Shown here one piece after another: positions 49,227-60,205 of a stretch of 64,000 nt of DNA; positions within the stretch are counted from its first letter, which is position 1; each line of letters opens with the position of its first letter. A program made the translations under genes and the position numbers. The DNA comes from Gracilaria gracilis. Taxonomy: Eukaryota; Rhodophyta; Florideophyceae; Gracilariales; Gracilariaceae. The stretch lies in NCBI GenBank assembly GCA_030374805.1, contig JARGSG010000184.1:1-64000 (forward strand), in the 5' to 3' direction. Under the pieces are notes generated by a model that searched no databases, had not been told where the DNA came from, and saw only the letters and a program-made list of their open reading frames with translations.

Positions 49227-50709
49227 ATGACAAAGAAACGTATTTCGTATTTCATGGACAACGATATAGGAGGTTTTTACTATGGGCAACACCACCCTAT
49301 GAAACCACATCGACTAAGCATGACTCACAATCTAACTCTCGCATATGGTAAGTTTCTTTATAGCATGCAAACACTTCTTTCCTGAATCTGTCGAGCTTTT
49401 CTGACAAACAGATATGAAATTCCTATACGTGTACTCAACAATATCTGTTCTCCCTAAGTAGGACTCTATCGAAAAATGGTAAGATCAAGTTCCCACACAA
49501 CTCCTACCTGGTAAATGCTGAAAATATTGCCCTCTGACTATTTTGACGTATATCCGTTGCCAACAGGATGTGTATCGGCCTAGACTTGCTACACCTGATG
49601 AATTCAGGCAGTTTCATGCTGCAGACTATATTGATTTCTTGCAAAGGGTCACACCTGATAACTGCCAAGAGTTTACGAAGCAACTCACCAAGTTCAACGT
49701 TGGAAGATCAGGCGGCGATTGTCCCCTATTTGACGGCTTGTTTGAATTCTGTCAGTTATACACAGGAGGGAGTATTGATGGAGCGCGAAAGCTAATGTCT
49801 GGCACCTCTGATATTTCTATTAACTGGGCTGGGGGCCTTCACCACGCCAAGAAATCAGAAGCATCTGGTTTTTGCTACACGAATGACATTGTTCTGGCTA
49901 TATTGGAGTTGCTGAAGTTCTTTCCGAGAGTGCTGTACATCGACATAGACGTCCATCATGGAGATGGTGTCGAAGAAGCTTTCTATGTAACGGATCGTGT
50001 CATGACTGTGTCTTTTCATAAGTTTGGAGACATGTTCTTTCCTGGGACCGGTGATGTCTGGGACAAAGGTTCCGGCGCTGGAGAATACTATGCTGTCAAC
50101 TTTCCGCTCAAAGATGGGATTGACGACGATAACTATGAAAGGGTCTTCGAACCGATTATTCAGAAGGTTGTGGAAATGTTTCGACCTTCAGCTGTTGTGC
50201 TACAATGTGGTGCAGATTCTCTCGCTCGTGATCGGTTAGGATGTTTCAACCTAACGATAAAGGGGCATGGGAATTGTGTGCAATTTGTGAAGAGTTTCAA
50301 TTTACCCACTTTGGTACTAGGGGGTGGCGGATATAACATTCGCAGCGTAGCGCGATGCTGGGCTTATGAGACGGCATTGCTTTTAGACACAGCAGTGGAT
50401 GACCAAATTCCATTCAATGATTACTGGCAGTATTTCGAACCAGATCACAGACTTCACTTTTCCAAGAACTCCGAGATGGTTGACCAAAATAACCGTGCAT
50501 ACATTGAGCAGCTAAAGGTGAAAGTAATGGAAAATTTACGCTGCTTGAGTGCCGCACCTTCAGTTCAAATGCAGGAAGTACCGCCAACTTATTTTGTTTC
50601 GGAAGATGAAGAGGAGCAGAACCCCGACGTTCGACCCAGGGTTGATAGACGGCAAGCGGATGGAGAGTTTTACGACGATGAAAGAGATCACATAATGGAT
50701 GTCAGCTAG
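49227..50709 (+). CDS. HDAC1: Class I histone deacetylase (RPD3/HDAC1 type), three exons
   Basis: The exons are 49227-49347, 49462-49478 (17 nt) and 49567-50709. Both introns (114 and 88 nt) are GT-AG, with GTAAGT and GTAAGA donors; the second has a CTGAC branch-like site. The joined frame gives 426 residues. Exon 1 supplies the N-terminus through [16 protein letters not shown]. The 17-nt exon completes a Gly and encodes Leu-Tyr-Arg-Lys-Met. Exon 3 continues with [13 protein letters not shown]. Zinc and charge-relay residues sit in [25 protein letters not shown] and LVLGGGGYN are also intact. The ATG at 49227 is preceded in frame by a TGA at 49218. It acts in nuclear corepressor complexes. 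The acidic C-tail is short (about 50 residues). Confidence 0.95.
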
Positions 50710-51348
50710 TTGATTCCGACGTCGCGCTCATTATGAGCCATCGGCAGTCGGAAGAAGGACAGAAATACAAGCTACCTGGAATAGGACGAGCACGGAAGAG
50801 TGCTTAAAGGTATGTTCAGGGAGTGGGTACCACATGAGTCTTCACAAGGCGAACCAGGACCAGAAAGAAGTGACTTTTGATGATATGGGCTTCACCAAGC
50901 TACCTTATTACTTGTTCTTCTGGTAGTTGCAGCTAACGTGCTGTTTGTGTGATGTGTGGTGCTATGCATTTTTTTCCTTACAACCACAGTTGTTTGAGGA
51001 GGGCCTTTTTGCCAGAGACACGCATCCTGTGAAGAAGTACAAAACCGCTCCTATCGGGTAATCGGGTATTTTCTTCATCTGTTCATTAGTAGCCTATTCT
51101 TGCAGTTTATGCTCAGACGGACCTATACTTCTCTTTCATGAGTACGAAGTGAACCAGGTGCTGATGTACCCAACTTGAAATCTTTTCCTGCTCAAGTTTT
51201 GGTTGGTAAAGTCATTTCGAATGACCAAAACGATGTGGTCGTCGTCTTTTCGGCACAATTTGCTTTTTAACTTTGGCCTTATGTTTCTCGATCCAAAATC
51301 AATGGATGACTACGATCAAAGCAGTTCTCTTTTTTGTCGAAGGCCAAG

Positions 51349-51350
<2 letters not shown>

Positions 51351-51392
<42 letters not shown>
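51351..51392. repeat. (CT)n dinucleotide microsatellite
   Basis: 42 bp of uninterrupted CT. Confidence 0.95.
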
Positions 51393-51395
<3 letters not shown>

Positions 51396-51467
51396 GGGTA
51401 CGCTTAGCTTAGAACTAAAATCAGAAGTAAGTGCAAAGCGTTTCTGGCGATAATTTCAAAATGGCCA

Positions 51468-51535
51468 GTCGAATGAATCACAGCATGAAGAGCAAGCTCT
51501 AAAGAGCTTGCTCTTCATGATGTGATTCATTCGAC
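51468..51535. repeat. 33-bp inverted repeat (foldback) with 2-nt loop
   Basis: Arms at 51468-51500 and 51503-51535 are complementary at 32 of 33 positions, separated by AA. The inner arm reads CATGAAGAGCAAGCTCT. It could form a cruciform in DNA or a long RNA hairpin. Confidence 0.85.
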
Positions 51536-52862
51536 AAATAGCATCGCATTGCAACATGCCCTAAAGGTCTCTGACGTCCTCATCGCATTCGAATCCCAAT
51601 ACCTATACCTTGTTATCAAAGCAAGATGCTATAGGATGCAGACTGCGAACATGCCCTTTTGCGAACTAGGCCAGTTTTGAAATCTTGATACTTGGGTCCA
51701 ATGTAGCTTTACATTTCTCCGAGCAGACAGAACTCTTTTTCTCCATTGTCCTCAGATGCAGAGACGAGGGCCCCGTTTTCTCAATTCTTGAAGTTTCTCA
51801 GCTGGGGTCTTCTTTCCAAACCCGGAATCCCCCAGGCTTTAGATAAACATGGGTCGATGAGTCCCAGCCCAGCCACCTCTACGAACGGGAAACATCTTAC
51901 ATGCTCCAACCAGAGCCCTTTTGTCTTCGAACAGCTGGAGCTCCATGATGCAATTAGGGGTTTAGGCAGAACCAACACTGTTGGTTCTGCAAACAAACTG
52001 CAATTTTGTTTTTGTTTATTTGTTTCACAGAGGGTTGATTTGCTTTTTGTGAGAACATGGTCTCATCGAGATCCCTCACTGTCGCCACTTGCTAATGAAA
52101 GGGATTGCCTATGCTTTCTTGCCTTGGTTGCGAAGAGAGAGAATTCATTTCTCCCCTCATAAGCATGGCCCAATAGTAGGATGGATGAAGACGTTGGATC
52201 CATGAAATAAACACTCACGCATCCTTTCTTCTCCAAATATTCTGGACCATCCTTACCATGTTTGTAACACCTGCCGTCGTAGGATACAGACGGTTCGAGA
52301 AGAAGTTGTCCCACGAAGGTTCGACAACTGTATTCGGAATCTGATAATTCCGATCAAACAAGTCCCTCTTTCACCTCAACCGCTGAATGTGAACGTCCCG
52401 ACCGCCATCGTAACCAGAAGTCATCTCTCTCTAAACCTCGTAATCGTTAGTTCAATATACACAATGAAGGAAGTCATGTCATCACTTTCTTTCCATGCCA
52501 GGGGCGGGTTCGCGAGACCTATCGACTCGAAATGGTCATGGCTGGGGGTTTTGAGGCGGGCTCTGGTCTGTAGTATGGCGCGAACTTCGTGCCGCGAAAG
52601 GACTAATACTGGGCCAGCAATGCGGGCGACGCTCACACGCAGTCCTACGGGACATACCAGATTTTTTGGCGGGGGAACACGTGTTTCTGTGCTCATACCT
52701 AATGATTGCAATCCCGCCAAATTTCGTTCGTTTGCGGTGGTGGTCACATCAGGTTGTTTCACATTTCCAATCCATCTTCGTCTCGGGCATGGCATTTTAG
52801 CTTCAAGGCCTTCCTTCCTATAACAAGTTACTAGCTGTCTTCTCGCACGTTTGCCCAAAAGC

Positions 52863-55061
52863 ATGGTAGGACGAATAGGAAACTCGGAACGTAAGAAGGC
52901 TCTCCGCTGTTTTAGGCAGCGAGGCTTCGTCGTGCAGGTCGGAGCGCTTGAACATTTATATGCCGTCTTTGATACTCTGGACATCGTTGATGGTGGGTTT
53001 CCGGGTTTTATCGAGAAAGCGATAGAGTTGCTAAGCGGCCCCGTTGGCTCAATCGATGGGATATTTACCAAAGAGCTGGCAGCTTCTATCGGTGAGAGAT
53101 TGAGGCGTGATGCGGATAGAAGAAGACATGATGCGAAGGCAAGTATCGAAGTAATCAACACACTCACAGTTCCTCGATGGAGACCTCATGCAATTTCTAC
53201 AATGCAGTCAAGAACAGCAGGGAGACGAGTAGAGGCGCCCAGGAGACCTCTTGGTAATGCTCCTGCAAAGCTCAAGGGCGATATGTTCCGCTCGCGATAC
53301 GAGCTTATGCTCAGTAAAACCCTTCGGAATCCCAAATTCAAGCCACCAACGAGTGGGTCGTTGTCAATGTCGGGGTCTAGTCCATATTTTCAGCTAACAG
53401 GAATCGAAAGCCTGTCTGGAAGCAAAGGAGATCAGTTAGTGCTTGGCCTTTTGACGCAATTTGAAGAAGGGATCTGGTACTTAGAGGACCTCAACGGTAC
53501 TATCAAGACAGACCTGTCCGAGACGTTTGTGACTTCCGGCATGCATACGGAAGCCAGTTTTGTCATAGCTCAAGGGCAAGTTACAGAACGCAAAGGGGAA
53601 GAGCCAATATTTAAGGTTCAAGCAATGGGAACCCCTCCTCATGAGTCCCGCGAGGATACCATCATGGCACTTGGACGAGACGCCAATCTGTTTGGTGGTC
53701 ATTTTGATATGAGTGAGACGTCAGATCTTCTAAGGATTGAAGAGCAGAGCTTAGAGACGGTTTTTCTTTTCGTTTCAGACGTCGCTTTAGACAATTCTCG
53801 AGTTCTCGCTGGTTTGCGACATATCTGGAAAGGGTTTCTTGAAGATGGTGTCGTTCCTTCTGTAATAGTTCTCATGGGTAACTTTCTTTCCCACCCCTTT
53901 GGGCAAAAACCAGATGACGTGTCAACTCTATGCGAGAAATTCGGAGAGCTGGGTGCCATGGTCAAAGACGAGTTTGAAGAACTAATTGACAAAACCACCT
54001 TTGTCATAGTCCCGGGACCAAACGACCCAGGACCAGGAAATGTATTGCCGCGACCTCCGATGCCGCAGATGATCACTAAACGATTCGTGGAAGCTGTGGG
54101 TTCTGAAAACGTCCACCTTGCTGCCAATCCTTGTCGAATTCGCTTTATTACCCAAGAGATTGTTATTCTAAGAGACGATCTCATGCAGAAGATGATTCGT
54201 CATTGCGCCGTAAAACCTGATCTGACGGAAGCTGGATTGATGCATACTCATTTAGTGAAAACGGTTAGCGACCAGTCATACTTGACTCCGCTTCCACTCT
54301 CTGCAAGGCCAGTCCTCTGGGCTCATGATCATGGCCTCTGGCTTTTCCCTACACCACACGTTATAGTTCTCGCAGACAAGGTTGACAGCTACATATGCAC
54401 GTACGAGAGAAACCTTGGCATGAACCCAGGTTCTTTCAAAACTGACTTTTCTTTCCTAGTCTACCTTCCGGCTGAGAAACGAGCGCAACAAAGCTCCCTT
54501 GACAGTGAAGACATAAAGCCTCTTGAACAGATGGACGAGAGACGCACAGAAGAGGAAAATGTTCTGGCTGCCCATGAGGAGGAGGATTTGATATCAGATG
54601 ATCATTCTGAACATATGGGAGGAAGGCAGACAAAGCACACCATACGAGAGGATGTTTCAATCGTTCCTGAAGAAGAGACGCCAAGACCTTCAGATACTGG
54701 GTCGATTGTGCCTCATCTAAGTCCCCCTCATGATGTAGGTTCCGGGGATGACATTGAGAGCGATTCAGTGAAGAATGATGTCTCCGAAAGGCGTGATTCA
54801 GAGGGAGGACAAAACGAATCGAAGCAAGTTGCTGAAATGAATGAGCAAATCGAGACAACTTCTGAACCGCGTGGCAAGATTGATGTGGGAGAAGCAAGTG
54901 AACACACTGATAACTTTGAAGATTCTGATGATGACAGCCACCTAGAGCCAGCCGAAGGGGTCAAGCGATTAGATATAAAGACCTTGGTTCGAAATTCTCT
55001 TGTCGAAGACTCAAACTGGATGCCTGAGGCTGACGAGGGTTCTGATTCAGCAGGAGAATAA
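52863..55061 (+). CDS. POLE2: DNA polymerase epsilon subunit B (DPB2/POLE2) with acidic extension
   Basis: The ATG at 52863 gives 732 residues, about 200 more than typical POLE2 (about 530). The normal body is present: helical N-terminus, OB fold (ESLSGSKGDQLVLGLLTQFEEG near residue 190, IWYLEDLNGTIKTDLS) and the inactive phosphoesterase domain (ETVFLFVSDVALDN, VPSVIVLMGNFLSHPF, FVIVPGPNDPGPGN), ending in YICTYERNLGMNPGSF and FSFLVYLPAEK. The extra C-terminal 190 residues are Glu/Asp/Ser-rich and contain no folded-looking segment. Subunit B bridges the polymerase to the CMG helicase at origins. It converges on the NRAMP gene with 59 bp between. Confidence 0.92.
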   Translation: MVGRIGNSERKKALRCFRQRGFVVQVGALEHLYAVFDTLDIVDGGFPGFIEKAIELLSGPVGSIDGIFTKELAASIGERLRRDADRRRHDAKASIEVINTLTVPRWRPHAISTMQSRTAGRRVEAPRRPLGNAPAKLKGDMFRSRYELMLSKTLRNPKFKPPTSGSLSMSGSSPYFQLTGIESLSGSKGDQLVLGLLTQFEEGIWYLEDLNGTIKTDLSETFVTSGMHTEASFVIAQGQVTERKGEEPIFKVQAMGTPPHESREDTIMALGRDANLFGGHFDMSETSDLLRIEEQSLETVFLFVSDVALDNSRVLAGLRHIWKGFLEDGVVPSVIVLMGNFLSHPFGQKPDDVSTLCEKFGELGAMVKDEFEELIDKTTFVIVPGPNDPGPGNVLPRPPMPQMITKRFVEAVGSENVHLAANPCRIRFITQEIVILRDDLMQKMIRHCAVKPDLTEAGLMHTHLVKTVSDQSYLTPLPLSARPVLWAHDHGLWLFPTPHVIVLADKVDSYICTYERNLGMNPGSFKTDFSFLVYLPAEKRAQQSSLDSEDIKPLEQMDERRTEEENVLAAHEEEDLISDDHSEHMGGRQTKHTIREDVSIVPEEETPRPSDTGSIVPHLSPPHDVGSGDDIESDSVKNDVSERRDSEGGQNESKQVAEMNEQIETTSEPRGKIDVGEASEHTDNFEDSDDDSHLEPAEGVKRLDIKTLVRNSLVEDSNWMPEADEGSDSAGE

Positions 55062-55120
55062 GACAGTACGACGGAGCCTCAATACTTTTACACAAAGTTT
55101 AGAATGGTTTAAGTGACAAT

Positions 55121-56839
55121 TCATATGTTAAGTTGTTGTTGCGGTTGTCGCTTCCTCGTAGCTTTTTCTGTTCTATACAAGTCAACGGCTTCGTCAAGCT
55201 CTGTAGGTTCTTCTGGTGCGATACGCAACGTTACAGGCATCGGAGACGGGGTCGGCAGGCTCCCGACAGGAGAACCTAACGAATCTAACTCAAATCCATC
55301 TTCCGACACGAAGTCATATTCATCTTCAACCCTGTAGACTGGGCCTGATCCTCCAGTTTCTGTTCTGAACGCGATCCATGCAAGAAATATCATGATGGCC
55401 ACGAAGAGCGGCGCAATGCATGCAAGAGTGAGCAGCTTCAATCCTACATGACTCGATTGGATGCCCTGAATTATCGAATGAAGCACGAACGCAATATTAA
55501 GACAGACAGTGATTCCTGCAGCAGCCCATGCTAGCATAGACACGGACTTCGAGTTCTTGAACTCATTCATTCTTCGCGTGGAATTTGTAAATCGTATCAT
55601 TGGAACAATAGCAAATGGGAGCTGAAGAGAAAGTACGACCTGACAAAAGATGAGCAGTTGGTAAGTCCCGGTATCGCCCATGATGGAGATGACAACCAGA
55701 GCAGGGATAATGGCGATGAGACGTGTAACAAGCCGACGAATAACTGGTGGAGCGCGAAGATCAAGAAACCCTTCCATGACGTATTGCCCTGCTAGAGTTC
55801 CGCATAGCGTAGAGCTTTGGCCTGATGCTATAAGCGCTACCCCGAACAGTAAAGGAGCAACTTCTAGCTTACCAACTTTGAAGCCTGTGTTTTCGAGAAG
55901 ATGATACGCTTTTGAAAGAGTAGTAACTTCAATCCCCTTTGTCCAGAAGTTGGCGGCCGCAATGATTAGAATGGCACAGTTGATGAATAACGCAGCGTTA
56001 AGAGCAATGGTAGTGTCAATAAGGTTGTATCGGCACTCGGACTGCAGTGTTTCACGTGATCGATCTGGAACACGCTCGATGACCAACGCAGAGTGCAAAT
56101 AAAAGTTATGTGGCATAACAGTTGCTCCGACAATGCCCGTGGCAACGTACAGGCTCGACGTGTCGAGGCGTGGGACAAAAATTCCACCCAGTACTCCGGA
56201 AACACTGGGTTTGGACATGAAGAGCTCCAAAATGAAACAGAAGGATATCACTGCCAGAAACATGAAGATCACTTGTTCTATGCGTCTCATGCCTTGGTTT
56301 TGAGCGCTCAGCAGCAAGAACGTGTCTAGTGCTGTGATTACGACACCGGCCATGAGAGGTAGGCCGAAAAGTAGATTAATGCCAATCGCAGTTCCCAAAA
56401 CTTCAGTAAGGTCTGTGGCAATGATTGCAAGTTCTGCCATGACCCAAAGAGCATACGTTGCGTATCGGGGATATTCATCTCGACAGAGCTCTGCGAGATG
56501 TGCACGAGTAACGATTCCCATTCTCGCCGCGAGAACTTGTAGTAAGAGAGCCATAAAGTTGGCCAGAATAAGAACCCAAAGCAACTTGTACCCAAATTTG
56601 CTCCCACCTTCAATATCCGTTGCCCAGTTGCCAGGGTCTAGGTAGCCAATAGAAACGAGAAAAGCGGGTCCCAAGTGAGCGAGAACGCCCTTCCATGTGA
56701 ACTTTCTATGGGCGGCGCATTCATCTGCATCATCGACTTGCGGAGCAATGTCAGGAGGTCGAAACATAAACTCCTCTTCATCGCTATGGGTAGCGTCTCC
56801 GAAGGCTACCTCTAAAGCATCCCGCCGTTGTTGCCCCAT
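55121..56839 (-). CDS. NRAMP-family divalent metal transporter
   Basis: 572 residues from the ATG at 56839; one codon further up is a TTG. Eleven to twelve membrane segments follow a 50-residue acidic cytosolic N-terminus. Metal-site motifs are intact: GYLDPGNWATDI (Asp68, Asn71) in helix 1 and GATVMPHNFYLHS with the metal-binding Met in helix 6. Substrates are proton-coupled Mn2+ and Fe2+ in most relatives. The C-terminal tail of about 80 residues has an acidic EDEYDFVSEDGFELDSLGS stretch, of a kind that often holds sorting signals. It may serve plasma membrane or vacuole; this cannot be decided from sequence. Confidence 0.94.
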   Translation of the reverse strand: MGQQRRDALEVAFGDATHSDEEEFMFRPPDIAPQVDDADECAAHRKFTWKGVLAHLGPAFLVSIGYLDPGNWATDIEGGSKFGYKLLWVLILANFMALLLQVLAARMGIVTRAHLAELCRDEYPRYATYALWVMAELAIIATDLTEVLGTAIGINLLFGLPLMAGVVITALDTFLLLSAQNQGMRRIEQVIFMFLAVISFCFILELFMSKPSVSGVLGGIFVPRLDTSSLYVATGIVGATVMPHNFYLHSALVIERVPDRSRETLQSECRYNLIDTTIALNAALFINCAILIIAAANFWTKGIEVTTLSKAYHLLENTGFKVGKLEVAPLLFGVALIASGQSSTLCGTLAGQYVMEGFLDLRAPPVIRRLVTRLIAIIPALVVISIMGDTGTYQLLIFCQVVLSLQLPFAIVPMIRFTNSTRRMNEFKNSKSVSMLAWAAAGITVCLNIAFVLHSIIQGIQSSHVGLKLLTLACIAPLFVAIMIFLAWIAFRTETGGSGPVYRVEDEYDFVSEDGFELDSLGSPVGSLPTPSPMPVTLRIAPEEPTELDEAVDLYRTEKATRKRQPQQQLNI

Positions 56840-58594
56840 CAAAAAAAAGTGAGACTTTGGTCAAGATAGCCGGCTACCGGAGAAGTGTGCGTTGCTGCAT
56901 TCGCCGCTGGTCTTCGTGCGCTTTTACGGATTAAACAGCAGCTCGTGTAGTTTCTGTGGCAGATTGGGGTTGGAAAGGTGGAGAGAATGCTGTTTGACAG
57001 TGGAAGGGGGTATGGTTGAAGCCTAAAGGGGACGATAAGGGTGGATGAATCAAATACTTCCGTGACTAGTCCTTGTTCGAAGAGCTGCAACTCTCAGGTG
57101 AGTTGTACTAGCGGTCCGCTACCCTTGCTAAGGGTAAAGAGCGCTCCTGATAAGTTTAGTGGTGCGTCAAGAGAAACGCTTCCGTGACGTGATGCGACGT
57201 GGACATGCTCGAAATACGTCAATCTTCCAAAATATCGACCAAACTCATCCTCCCAGGTTTCAGTGTAAGCATGACTTCCATTCTTGCTCGACGCGCAACA
57301 TTGTTGCGCCCCCAACAGCCAAGTGTTCCGCGCACTGTTCCGCGCAGTGCGCAGCCGGCTGTTCATTGCGAAGGTTGAGACTCTCAACTTGAGAGGGGAA
57401 GGTTAAAAAGGTTAAGAGGGTTAATACTCTTGGATGCAACAATAAAAAAAGGGCGGGCGTAGTGCAACTTCTCCTCATTGCCCTTCAAGCACAGAGATGT
57501 AACGCCTATCGGTTGAGGATGAGCAATAAAGCAAACTGTATCAATTCCAAAAGTAAAAAGTTTCGTCACAAGAACTTCTCACGGAGCTTCATCTTTTTTA
57601 CCATGGTCCGGTGTCTACGAAGGTAGTGAATCATTCTATCCAAAAAGGCCAAAAACTTCGATCATTTCCATCATTGCTTTCTCGTCTCTTTCTCAAAAGG
57701 CCGGAAGGAATGGAGCTCTTGTTTCACGTTAGACCACAACTCCTTCGAGGCCAATTCAAATTAAATCCACCCAGTTATTTCGATACGTCCATGACTCGTG
57801 CTGAAAACATGGGTGACGTATTCATGAATGATAGCTGTTCAGAGTTACTGTAGGTATTATCTTTGTGCACCGAATAAATGTACGATACGAACCTCTTCTC
57901 CTCGTCTTCTTCACTATCTTACCTTTTAAAACAAGGGACAACTATCCCAAGCAACTACCTTGTTTCTCTCTCTCTCTGTTTATGAGTGAAGAAAAAGGAG
58001 TTTTGACTAAATGAACATCTCAAAGCTTGGATGACTATCAGGTATGGACTTTACAACTCATGAAGTCATGTTCAGGGTCAGGTGGTTCAATGAACCCGTC
58101 GACTCTCAAGATGAAGTGCGTTAGAGATCACTGACATCCGTCACACTTTAGCTAGAGTACGACGGTCTTTCAATATCGATTCTCCAGATGATTTACTTCT
58201 TCTTCACCGCAAAATAAGGATACAGCCTCGGAATTTTTAGTTTTATTGTCATTGGGCCTGCGTGAACGATATGTCGATATACCAGCAATCGGTTTGTCCA
58301 TCAATCGATGACGTCTCTACCCTGAACAGCGGTAGACACAAACAGGAATGCTGGACGGAATGCTATGTTTGTCTGAGAAAGCGGGTTGCAGCATATGCAG
58401 CATATGAATTTCTCTGTGGCTCTATGAAACAACCTGCTCCGATGTAGGATGACCCAACCCACAAGGGAGAAACACACTGTAACTTCTTGGTTGCGCATGA
58501 GGAGTCACAGGTACACTACTCAAGCATTTACATATGGCAGAAGTGGTAGGAAAGACAATTGGAAGGGGAATTCGGGAAACGTCCATGTGAAGAT
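56840..58594. other. Intergenic stretch with palindromes, no gene seen
   Basis: About 450 bp upstream of the NRAMP start lies GCGCAACA-T-TGTTGCGC (57293-57309), a perfect 8-bp inverted repeat. It is followed by two TGTTCCGCGCA units (57327-57347) and then GGTTAA repeats (57400-57423), possible regulatory sites. Short frames here show no family. Confidence 0.45.
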
Positions 58595-59920
58595 TTATCT
58601 CAATGTTGATGCTTTGTCAAAGAGGGAGTTCACGACATTATCCATATTGGCCATTGTGTCTAGACTGGATTGGTATGTCTTTGATAGCGGGAGATCATCG
58701 TACACAACCAGGCATCCAGCACCTTGGTCCAAAATTCCGTTTAGTTTCTTATCAAGTATCATCTGCGAGAGTTTTGATTCCACATCATTCAGTTCCAGGT
58801 TGATCAACTCGGCCACATGTTGAATCTCTACCCGAGAAAACGGTTCGATTAACCGCAAAAGATTCTGCTGTTTCAGTGTGTCATACAAAGAGCTGAGATG
58901 GGCTTGGACGATGGGGTCATCGGACAACTCCGTCTTGAAATCTTTGAGAGTCTTTTCAAAAGACTCCAGACTTCTCTCCGAATGTGCTTTCGCAACGGCG
59001 AGCATGGCGTCAACTTCCCGCCCAGAGTACTTGAGCGCAACACTTCCGTTCACAATTCCCGGGACATCTTCCGCATTACCTGTCATGATCTTGCAGAGCA
59101 ACATATACTTCAAATTACTAACGGCTCTTGGATCTTCGAGGCTCATGAATCCCTCAAAACCTTCATAAAAGTAAGAATAAGCGGTCTTATAGTCCTTCTC
59201 CTCAGCAGCAATGATTCCAGCCTGCATATCAATTTGTGCCTGAAGATTGAGCGGTACATAGATGGCGTTGGCAGTAGTCCGCGCAGAAGTCAGAGCTGCG
59301 CGTGCTTTCGGAATATTTCGCAGTGCATGATGAATACGAGACTCTGTGAGCTGAATTTCAAGCAGATGGGCCTTATCGTCCAAGCGCTTCACTTCACGCA
59401 AGAGCTCATTGATGATTTTCAAAGCATCATTGAAACGGGAATTGTCTAGGTATAGAGCAGCCAGTCTGCCTTCCACACGCTGACGCAAAAAAGTCCTCTT
59501 CTCCTCACGACACCATTGAATGGTTTCCTTGCAAAGATTCACTTGCAAGTCAGCTGCATCTTGTGCCTTGGATACGGAATCAAGCAGACCACGAACGATC
59601 TTGGCTGTCTTGGCCTTCGCAATGGTTGAAAAGAATGGTCGCAGGGATCTAAGAAGCTCTGAAAGCTTTTTGGCATTTCCAGACGAAACGAGCAGATCGG
59701 CAAGCTTGAGAATGGCTGTTTCTTTGACCTTTGCTATATCTTCATCTGAGGTTGATGAATGTTCGGCGGCAGACATCTCATAATCAATGAGCTTCCGGTA
59801 TATGGCCTGGGCTTCAACTGGATCGGAACATGCCTCCGCGCTGGCCATCATTTGTGCGAGCGGGCCTTCATCGGTTGTATCAGCCATGGAAATGTCTCCA
59901 TCCTCGACTTCGGCTGGCAT
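58595..59920 (-). CDS. PSMD11: 26S proteasome regulatory subunit RPN6/PSMD11
   Basis: 441 residues in one exon, close to the usual 420-430. The N-terminal two thirds are TPR-like helical hairpins (CREEKRTFLRQRVEGRLAALYL, LQAQIDMQAGIIAAEEKDY). The C-terminal PCI domain ends in the winged helix (FSRVEIQHVAELINLEL, VESKLSQMILDKKLNGILDQ) and a last helix with the LDTMANMDNVVNSLF stretch, which joins the lid's helical bundle. RPN6 clamps lid and core particle together. The start ATG at 59920 is clear. It is transcribed away from the 5S rRNA gene. Confidence 0.95.
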   Translation of the reverse strand: MPAEVEDGDISMADTTDEGPLAQMMASAEACSDPVEAQAIYRKLIDYEMSAAEHSSTSDEDIAKVKETAILKLADLLVSSGNAKKLSELLRSLRPFFSTIAKAKTAKIVRGLLDSVSKAQDAADLQVNLCKETIQWCREEKRTFLRQRVEGRLAALYLDNSRFNDALKIINELLREVKRLDDKAHLLEIQLTESRIHHALRNIPKARAALTSARTTANAIYVPLNLQAQIDMQAGIIAAEEKDYKTAYSYFYEGFEGFMSLEDPRAVSNLKYMLLCKIMTGNAEDVPGIVNGSVALKYSGREVDAMLAVAKAHSERSLESFEKTLKDFKTELSDDPIVQAHLSSLYDTLKQQNLLRLIEPFSRVEIQHVAELINLELNDVESKLSQMILDKKLNGILDQGAGCLVVYDDLPLSKTYQSSLDTMANMDNVVNSLFDKASTLR

Positions 59921-60205
59921 TGTTTATGGCAGAAGGAACTCGGATGCTCTAAGCGGGGTTCCAGTAGATGAGATCTTGAGGATGAATGATGTGAAGGGGA
60001 TACCAAAATGCGCAGCAGATGTTGTTTGGGTCAAGAGAAATTTTTGCTTCAGGGCTCAACGTTCTTGAGCGATACAAAGGTATCTGCAAAGAGAGTGTCT
60101 TCAACACGACAATGGTCAAGTTTGTTGGAACCGGAGGCAGCTGTACTTCGGACAATAGGGATTTTGTATATTGGTTAAAATACGGTAACTAATGGCCATA
60201 TTCCC
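59921..60205. promoter_or_regulatory. Spacer between RPN6 start and 5S rRNA
   Basis: 285 bp that must hold the RPN6 promoter on one side and the 5' flank of the 5S gene on the other. No motif recognised. Confidence 0.35.

Larger units (their letters stand above)
50710..52862. other. 2.1 kb without a gene; microsatellite and foldback
   Basis: Open frames here begin at non-ATG codons and carry no motif. Contains a (CT)n tract and a 33-bp inverted repeat with a 2-nt loop. The last few hundred bases are upstream of the polymerase epsilon subunit. Confidence 0.5.

Noticed and set aside
49543..49566. ATG or TTG in the intron as start of the histone deacetylase third exon
   Set aside because: Would omit the conserved N-terminal substrate-binding residues, which are found in two upstream exons with consensus splice sites.
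51746..52162. 138-codon frame between the histone deacetylase and polymerase epsilon genes
   Set aside because: Starts at TTG; low similarity to anything recognisable; composition like non-coding DNA.
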